A stretch of DNA of 64,000 bases. Origin: Phascolarctos cinereus (lineage: Eukaryota > Chordata > Mammalia > Diprotodontia > Phascolarctidae). The position numbers and the translations under genes were made by a program. Each line of letters begins with the position of its first letter. Position 1 is the first letter of the stretch. The stretch is from assembly GCF_002099425.1 (NCBI RefSeq), contig NW_018344068.1:8500501-8564500 (forward strand), read 5' to 3'. This document shows, one piece after another, positions 57,046 to 64,000 of the stretch. The notes under the pieces are model-generated. The model was not told the DNA's origin. It saw only the letters and a program-made list of their open reading frames with translations, and searched no databases.

Positions 57046-60000
57046 GGTCTATTTAGATCACTCTGCATTTGGTTGTGAGGTTTTTATGCCCTAATACATT
57101 GTCAGTTTTTGTATAGGTGCTGAGAAAGAGGTATATTCCTTTCTATTCCCATTCAAATTTCTCCAGAAATCTATGATATCTAACTTTTCTAAAATTCTAT
57201 CCATCTTCTTATTACTTTCTAGTTTATTTTTTGGTTAGAATTATCTGGTTCTGAGAGGGGAAGTTTGAGGTCCCCCACTGGTGTAGTTTTGTTGTCTATT
57301 TCCTCCTGTAACTCATTTAACTTTTCCTTTAAGGATTTGGATGCTATACCATTTGGTGCATATGTGTTTAGTAATGATATTATTTCATTGTCTATGGTGC
57401 CTTTTAGCAGGATGTAGTTTCCTTCCTTATCTCTTTTGATTAGATCTATTTTTGCTTTTGCTTTGCCTGAGATCAGGATTGCTATCCCTGCTTTTTTTAC
57501 TTCAGCTGAAGCATAATATATTCTGCTCCAGCCTTTTACCTTTATCCTGTGTGTGTTGCTCTTTTTCAAATGTGTTTCCTGTAAACAACCTATCATAGGA
57601 TTATGGTTTTTAATCCATTCTGCTATCTGCTTCCATTTTATGAGAGAGTTCATCCCATTCACATTCACAGTTATGATTATTATCTGTGTCTTTCTCTTCA
57701 TCATTCCCCCCACCCCGTTTATAGCTTTTCTTTCTCCTTTCTCCTTTTCCCTCCTCACTAGTGTTTTGCTTTTGACCACGGCCTCCCTCAGTCCTGCTTC
57801 CCTTCTATTGGCCCCTTCTCTTCTCTTCCCCTTTACCCTTACTACTTCTTCCCTCCCTTCTATCCCCCCTCTCTTTTCTTTCCCCTTTTCCCTCCTACTG
57901 CCTATAGGGCATGTTAGATTTCTATACCTAACTGATTATGTTATTCCATTCTTGAGTCAAATCTAATGAGACTAAGGTTCAAACAATGCTCATCTCCCTC
58001 CCTTCTTTTGCTCTGCTGTAGTAGGTTTTTGTGCCTTTTTCTATAATGTAATTTACCCTTGTCCGCCTCCTCTTTTCCTTTTCTCTCAGTACATTTTCTT
58101 AGATTAGATTAATCTACCTACTTGGATTCATGTAACCCACTTCATTAGATTTTTTTTTATCATTACATCAAAGTCAACTTATATCCACCCCCTTTACACA
58201 TATATCCCTTTAACATGGTATAATAACAATACAGTTCTCAAGAGTTATAAGTGTCACCTTCCCTTGTAGGGATGTAAACAGTTTGCCCTTATTAACAACA
58301 TGTATCTTTCTGTCCTATTTACCTTTTTATGTCTCTCTTGAGTCTTGTATTTGAAGGTCAAATTGAGCTCTGGTCTTTTTATCAGGAAGGTTTGGAAGTC
58401 CCCTATTTTGTGAATATCCATCTCTTCCCCTGAAAGATCATGCTCATTTTCAGTGGGTAGTTGACCCTTGGTTGTAATCCAAACTCCTTTGCCTTACAGA
58501 ATATCATATTCCACACCCTATGGACTTTTATGTAGAAGCTGCAAGGTCCTGTATAATCCTGACTGTGGTTCCATGATGTTTAAATTGTTTCTTTCTGGCT
58601 GCTTGCAGTATTTTCTCTTTGACTTGGTAATTTTAGAATTTGGCTACTATATTCCTCGACGTTTTCAATTTGGGATCTCTTTCAGGAGGTGATAGATGGA
58701 TTCTTTCTACGGCTATTTTACCCTCTGGTTCTAGGACCTCAGGGCAGTTTTCCTTTGATTTCCTGAAGGATACTGTCCAGGCTTTTTTTTCATCATGATT
58801 TTCAGGTAGACCAATAATTTTTAAGTGTCTCTCCTGGATCAATTTTCCAGGTCAGTTGTTTTACCAATGAGGTGTGTTACGTTTTCATGTATTTTTTCAT
58901 TCTTTTGTTTCTATTTGACTGATTCTTGTTCTCTCATAGAGTCATTAGTTTCCATTTGCACAATTCTAATTTTTAACAAGTTGTTTTCTTCGATTAGATT
59001 TTGTACCTCCTTCCCCATTTGGCCAATTGTATTTTTTAGAGATTTGTTTTCTTCAGTGTACTTTTTTTCAGTTAGCCAATTGTATTTTTTAAAAACTTGT
59101 TTTCTACAGTTAATTTTTGTCCTTTTCTAAGCTATTGACTCTCTCTTGCATACCTCTTATTTCTTTTCCCATTTTTTCTTCTGTCTCTCTCATTTAACTT
59201 TTAAAATCCTTCTTGAGCTCTTCTAAGGAGACTTTTTGTGCTTCATACCAGTCATATTCCCTTTTGAAGTTCCAGACGTGGGTTTGTTGACAATGTTGTA
59301 ATCTTCAGAATTTCTGCCTTGATCTTCATTGTTCTCATAATGTGAATCTATGGTACATTTCTTTTTTGCTCGTGGTGTTTGCTTATTTCCTGGCCTTTAA
59401 AGATATTGAGCTCTCTCCTGCTGGGAAGCAGAGGGCACTGACCCAAGCTTCTTGTGTTGGGAGCCTACAGCCTGGTCACTGACTTTGTGTGCTGAGGCCT
59501 CCAATGTTGGCAGTTGGAGGCTGTAGGATTCTGGCAGCTTACCTGGTGTTGGACTGGAATCAGCAACACTGGAACCCTAGGGGTAGGATTGGGTAGTCTG
59601 GCCCCTGGAGGTTGCCTGATTTTCCTTTCCTTTCACTTTCTTCAGTTCCTTTCAGATGGATGTTGCAGGATGTTTATCTGCCTGGGGCCCCTTGGAGCAT
59701 TTCACAGAGTTTTGCTGAGGCACTGGGAGACTACTGTAGAATGCCAAGGCACTTGGTGGTTTTCTGAACTGATTTCCACCGGTTTCCCTGCCCTCACTGA
59801 GGCACTTGGGGGTCTAGGTGTTGGTGTTTGTCTGCTCCACCACCCTGGTTTCAGTATCTTCTCCTAATATGCTGAGGTGGGGCTTTTCGCTAGTTTCCTG
59901 GGATACCTCCCATTCTGTACTGCTCCTCTTCCCCCAGGGCAAGTGGGGCCTTTCCCGTTAATCCTTCAAGCTACCTGGGCTACTGGATTGCTGCATCCCA

Positions 60001-60085
60001 TCTTTCTTTTGGTTCAGCTGTTCCAGGGTTTTTCCTGGGGTGATATTTTCTAGACTTTCAGAGGTTGATAAGGCAGGGTAAGAGT
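57046..60085 (-). repeat. L1 with ORF1 and start of ORF2, antisense
   Basis: Minus-strand ORF2 start holds a 187-codon open frame (57219-57779) with the L1 endonuclease: VNVNGMNSLIKWKQIAEWIK, GCLQETHLKKSNTHRIKVKG, KKAGIAILISGKAKAKIDLI, RDKEGNYILLKG and LLNTYAPNG. QETH is the catalytic Glu region. The element breaks off shortly after. Upstream are the inter-ORF region, ORF1 (RHLKIIGLPENHDEKKAWTV; ENCPEVLEPEGKIAVERIHL at 58633-58842), its coiled coil and a leader to about 60085. ORF1 is frameshifted; the endonuclease part is unusually open. Confidence 0.88.
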
Positions 60086-60087
60086 GA

Positions 60088-61296
60088 CTTACTTCTTACC
60101 CAATTCTAATTTTTGAGGAATTATTTTCTTCAGTGAGCTTTAGTATCTCTTTTTCCATTTGGCCAATTCTATTTTTTAAGGAGTTGTTTTCTTCAGTTCT
60201 TTTATTTTTTGTTGTTATTGTTGTAATTTTTGCATATCTTTTTCCATTTCACAATTCTACTTTTTGAAGAGTTTTTCTTTTCAATGGATTTTTGTGCCTC
60301 TTTTGCCATTTGGTCTATTTTTAAGGTTTTATTTTTGTCAGTATTTTTTGTGCTTCCTTTATCAAACTGTTGACTTTTTTTCATGATTTTCTTGTGTCAT
60401 TCTCATTTCTTTTCCCAATATTTCTTCTCTCTCTCTTATTTGAGTTTTGAAATCCTTTTTGAGCTCTTCCATGAGTTCTTTTTGGGACCAAGACCCGATC
60501 ACATTTTTCTTTGAGGATCTACAAGTAGTTGTTTTGATATTGTTTTCCTCATCTGAGTTCCTGTTTTGTTATCCGTCACCATAGTCACTTTCTATCATCA
60601 GGTTGGTTTTTTTGTTTTGTTTTGTTTTATTTTGTTTTTGCTTATTTTTCCAGCCTATTTCTTGACTTTTAACTTTATGTTGAAGTTGGATTCTGCTTCT
60701 AGAGTGGAGGGGGCACTGTCTGAAGCTTCAGGTTTTTCATTCTCTTGTTTTAAGAGCTATTTCTGGGGGTCTGCAAGTTTTCAGTTCTTCTGAAGTGGTA
60801 TGATCTAAGGGAGATGTGGTCTGTACTCCTAGCCTGTATTCTGGTCTGAATAACCGCAAGCACTGTTTTCCACCCTGGAACTCTAACCAGCGTCCCTGCT
60901 CCTCTGCAGATGAGAGTGTTAGTGTACTAGAGTGTTAGTATACTAGTGTTCCTTCTCGCCCTGAGACTGTGACCTGGTTCCCTGTATGGGCAATGCAACA
61001 GAGTCTTATACACAGTACCAAGCATGGGGCCTCACTGTATTGGCTTACACAGAGGCTCAGGGACTTGCTCCTGGCTTGCAAGGCATGGTATGCACTGGAC
61101 TGTGATCCCCTCTTACCCCAGTGAGATATTCCTTTCCTTCCAATCTTCTAAGTTGTCTTGAGCTAGAGTATTGTTTTGCCCCATCTTTTTGTTGATTTTG
61201 CTACTCCGGAATTAATTTTAAGACTGTAGTTTAAAGGGGAATTTGGAAGAGGTTGGATGACTCTGCTTTTACTCCATCATCTTGGCTCCACCCCAA
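60088..61296 (-). repeat. Second L1/HAL1 5' part (ORF1 coiled coil and leader), antisense
   Basis: ORF1 coiled-coil text (QMAKEAQKSIEKKNSSKSRI) at 60202-60384, then a leader, ending at 61296 with the complement of a GGTGGAGCCAAGATGATGGA 5' start. The copy at 57046-60085 is directly adjacent. Confidence 0.8.
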
Positions 61297-61822
61297 ACAT
61301 CCATTTCTTCTTAGGTTGATCTGAATGTTTTATATTTTTGTAAGTATTCTTCCATTTCATCTAGGTTATCAGGTTTTTTAGGCATATAGATAGGCAAAGT
61401 AGTTTCTGATTTCTCCTTTTTCACTTTTGATACAAATAATTGGTTTTCCTTTCTATTTTATTAGGCTTTTTTTTCAGGTTTCTTTTCTTCCAATTTTATT
61501 AATCTCTCACTTTTAGAATTTCTACTTAGGTGTTTAGTTGCTACTTTTAAAATTTTGTTGCTTTTCTAGTTTATTTGTATGTGCAGTTCATTATTCCATT
61601 TTTTTTTCTCTCTCTCATTGATGAAAGCTTTTAGAGATATAAATTTTCCCTTAAGGATTGCTTTGCTGCATCCCACAAGTTTTGTTATGTTGTCATTATC
61701 ATTTTCTTTATTGAAATTTTCTGTTGTTCATATACATTGTTCTTTTACCCACCAATTCTTTGTATTTAAATTTAATCTCCAATGAATTTTTAATTCTTCA
61801 TTCGCCCTTTGTTGAATATAAT

Positions 61823-62729
61823 TGTAACCCCTCTCCTAAGGCCCATTGGTATGGAACTCTCTCCTTATTTATGGAAATAAAGGCCTTGCCGGTACATGAA
61901 GGGCAGGACAGAATAGGTGAGAGGCAGAGCTCAAGCTTTCACCAGTCCCCTTCAAGTTGCCTTTGAGGGACACATCAGCTTTTGAGTCTTCTTTTTGACT
62001 CTTCAAGTGTTAAGTCACTGCAGGTACTCCCAGCTTCCATTTCAATACAGGAGACCAAACCCATTTCTGGTTGCTGAAGGAAAATACTTCGGAAAGACAT
62101 AAGCAGAGTGGATGATCTTCATCATGTCTCTGTTCTCAGCTTGATACTCTAGAGACTTGATGGATTTACCGCTTGATTAAGATCTAGGACCATTTCTCTT
62201 GGTTGAGCTGAGTTTTCTTACTCCCGGGGTGAGAGCTCCTTCACTCTGGTATATATTGTCTTGCTTTCTGTTTTACTGTAATTTGGATAAACAGGTTTCT
62301 TCTCTATTCTCTATGAATGTTCATTGTGGGAACTGATATTAGGTGGGAAAGAGGGTTAAGACTTAGATATAAAGCTTGGGGTTCTCCTTCCCCCCAAAGT
62401 GACAAAGTTATGAAAAGTTATATGGAATAAGATCATATTTTTTAGAGGAACAAGATTTAAGGAAGCAGATAGATACATTTCTAGCCCAGTACCCCCTCTC
62501 TCTGAAGAGAGCAGAGTGGCTTCTGACCCCAACTTCCTGCTTCCTCTGCTGGCAAGAACAAAAATCTTCCTTAGAGAAGGGGAGGGGGAGAAGAGATTAG
62601 AGTTGTCTATTCTGCCTCCCTCTGAGCCACAAAATGGCAGGCTTCTAGCCACACATGGAGCCTCACTGTATATGTGAGCCCATCTCCCTTCTCTGTTCTT
62701 CACTACATGAGGTCTTCTCTGTCGCTACA
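61823..62729. mobile_element. Solo LTR of an endogenous retrovirus (fossil)
   Basis: A 907-bp segment running TGTAACCCCTCTCC ... GTCGCTACA (TG...CA) splits the L1 ORF2 sequence. TAAT, or ATAAT allowing one base of overlap with the terminal dinucleotide, is repeated on both sides (61819-61822 and 62730-62733). GGAAATAAAGGCCTTGCC occurs near the left end. Orientation is unclear. No internal retroviral sequence remains, so it is a solo LTR, younger than the L1 around it. A 4-bp duplication fits class I retroviruses. Confidence 0.85.
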
Positions 62730-63667
62730 TAATTTTATTGTATTGTGGTCAGTAAAAGATGTGTTTAATATTATTGCTTTTCTGCATTTGTTTGTGAGGT
62801 TTTATGTCTAATGTACATGGCCAGTTTTTATAAAAGTGCCAGGCACAGTTGAGAAATACGTAACTTCTTTTTTCCTATTAAATAATTTCCAGAAATCTCT
62901 CATCTCTAATTTTCCTGGAGTTCTATTCAGATACTTCTTTTTTGTTTGCTTTTTGTTAGATTAGTTTTAGTCTAAAGGAAGTATCTTAAAGCTCCTCACT
63001 CTTGTAAGTTCACTGTCTGTTTCTCCTTACAGAATTTAAGTATTTGGTTGTTTCAGAACTTCTTTTAAGTATTTAAATGTTATGTAGTTTGGACCATATA
63101 TATTTGTTGTTGATATTGATACATTATTTATGGTGGTTTCTCTGTTTCTTTTTTATGTGTCTATTTTTACTGTAGTCTTATCTGAGATCATGACTGCTAT
63201 CCTTGCTTTGTTTGAATTCACCTGAAATATAATAAAATCTACTCTAGCCTCTCATTTTAATTCTCTACAAATCTTTATGTGTCAGATTTGTTGTTGATGT
63301 TTTTTGTATAGACCATAGTGTTGGATTCTGGTTTCTAATCATTCCAGTCTGATGTCCTTTTCCACTTTATGGGAGTTCATCCTATTTGCTTTCACATTAT
63401 AATTGTTATTGTGTGTTTCCCTCTACCCTTTCCTCTTGTACTTTTCCTTCTCTTTGTCCTCCCCCTTTTCAAAGAAAAAAACAGATGATGAAGGATAAGT
63501 TTACTTAGCATACGATCTTTAATAGAAGCTATCCATTTCTCCTCTGTTGTCCCTTTTCTCTTATGCTTTCCCCACCTACACCATAGATTTTTATTCTTTC
63601 TTCATCTTAATTCCCACTTCATAATCCAATGTTAAATGTCTTTGTTATGACTACTCCCTTCAGTAAT

Positions 63668-63945
63668 CTGAGGAAGCTAGGGGGCACAGAAATGGAGTGA
63701 ATGCTGTACCTGGATACAGGGAGACCTGAATTCAAATCCTGCTTCTGTGTCTTAATAGCTCTGTGACACTGGTCAAGTTGCTTAACCGCTCTCTAAGCAT
63801 CATTTCCTCATGTAAATTCAGATAGTAATAGCATCTACTTCATGGAGATTTTGTGTGAATCAAATGAGATAATGTGTATAAAGTGCTTTTCAGGCCTTAA
63901 AACAATATATAAATGCCAGCTGTTATTATTAATATTATCTTTCTT
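63668..63945 (+). repeat. MIR SINE inside L1
   Basis: GAGACCTGAATTCAAATCC, AGCTCTGTGACACTGGTCAA, CATCATTTCCTCATG, GAATCAAATGAGATAATGTG and AATATATAAATGCCAGCTG. Confidence 0.85.
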
Positions 63946-64000
63946 GTCCTTCCTTTTAAACTCCTCTATACCCTCTACCTGTCCCTGGCTGTTTCCCTGC

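Larger units (their letters stand above)
61310..64000 (-). repeat. L1 ORF2 endonuclease region and inter-ORF, antisense, with nested insertions
   Basis: AAGGATTGCTTTGCTGCATC (61660), TAATTTTATTGTATTGTGGT after the LTR (62730), ATGTAGTTTGGACCATATAT, CTTATCTGAGATCATGACTG and CATTCCAGTCTGATGTCC are the complement of L1 ORF2's N-terminal third. It is followed by inter-ORF sequence to the window end. Old and broken. A solo LTR (61823-62729) and a MIR (63668-63940) are inserted. Confidence 0.83.

Noticed and set aside
57553-57966. 137-codon plus-strand ORF with Leu/Ser/Pro-rich sequence
   Set aside because: Antisense of the L1 inter-ORF region and endonuclease start; no independent support.
58825-59130. 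101-codon hydrophobic plus-strand ORF
   Set aside because: Antisense of the L1 ORF1 coiled coil.
56155-64000. Search for the NBD1 Walker A exon
   Set aside because: No sequence coding for GHNGAGKTT or similar was found; it must lie downstream.
1-64000. CRISPR array, operon, rRNA or functional tRNA genes
   Set aside because: Repeats seen are eukaryotic transposons and microsatellites; tRNA-like boxes belong to SINEs.

Overview
The window looks like intronic DNA of a marsupial, most likely a didelphid opossum such as Monodelphis, although an Australian marsupial cannot be excluded. The reasons are the AT-rich, transposon-packed sequence; several copies of the marsupial tRNA/CORE-SINE that begins GGGGCAGCTAGGTGG; L1 and half-L1 (HAL1) elements with a marsupial-type ORF1; abundant L2 and MIR; and a hAT miniature element starting CAGGGGTAGGGAACCTG. 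No bacterial-type gene, operon, CRISPR array or rRNA is present.

The only host protein gene recognised is part of an ABC subfamily A transporter of the ABCA3-like group, on the + strand. Five consecutive internal exons are visible at 6116-6232, 15792-15912, 21146-21319, 49566-49744 and 56012-56154. They encode the end of the first transmembrane domain and the linker leading to nucleotide-binding domain 1. Upstream exons and the Walker A exon lie outside the window. Four exons are clean and in phase. The fifth is one base short at its start relative to the family, so the gene is either damaged, misassembled or spliced unusually. The first visible intron uses a GC-AG splice pair.

The introns (about 9.6, 5.2, 28.2 and 6.3 kb) are layers of transposon fossils. 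Left part (1-6100): L2, SINE, L1 3' end, and an old Ty3/Gypsy pol relic. 6.2-16 kb: MIR/SINE copies, a HAL1/L1 with a duplicated leader, L2, L3/CR1, and an L1 reverse-transcriptase fragment with a SINE inside it. 16-22 kb: an L1 leader interrupted by an LTR and followed by a hAT miniature element. 22.2-25.8 kb: a HAL1 carrying a DYNLL1 processed pseudogene with a target-site duplication. 26-36 kb: SINE, MIR, L2 and L1 pieces. 36.4-41.7 kb: an LTR and a long AT-rich stretch without recognisable genes. 41.7-49.3 kb: L1/HAL1 pieces, one of which holds a retro-inserted segment containing a protein-like exon in antisense. 49.8-56 kb: LTR fragments and an antisense L1. 56.2-64 kb: a hAT element, then nearly continuous antisense L1 with a solo LTR inside.

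No wholly new system could be demonstrated. The best leads are the ABCA exon defect, the antisense exon-bearing retro-insertion at 44702-45135, the long hairpin near 1.3 kb, and the unexplained 37.4-41.7 kb segment.
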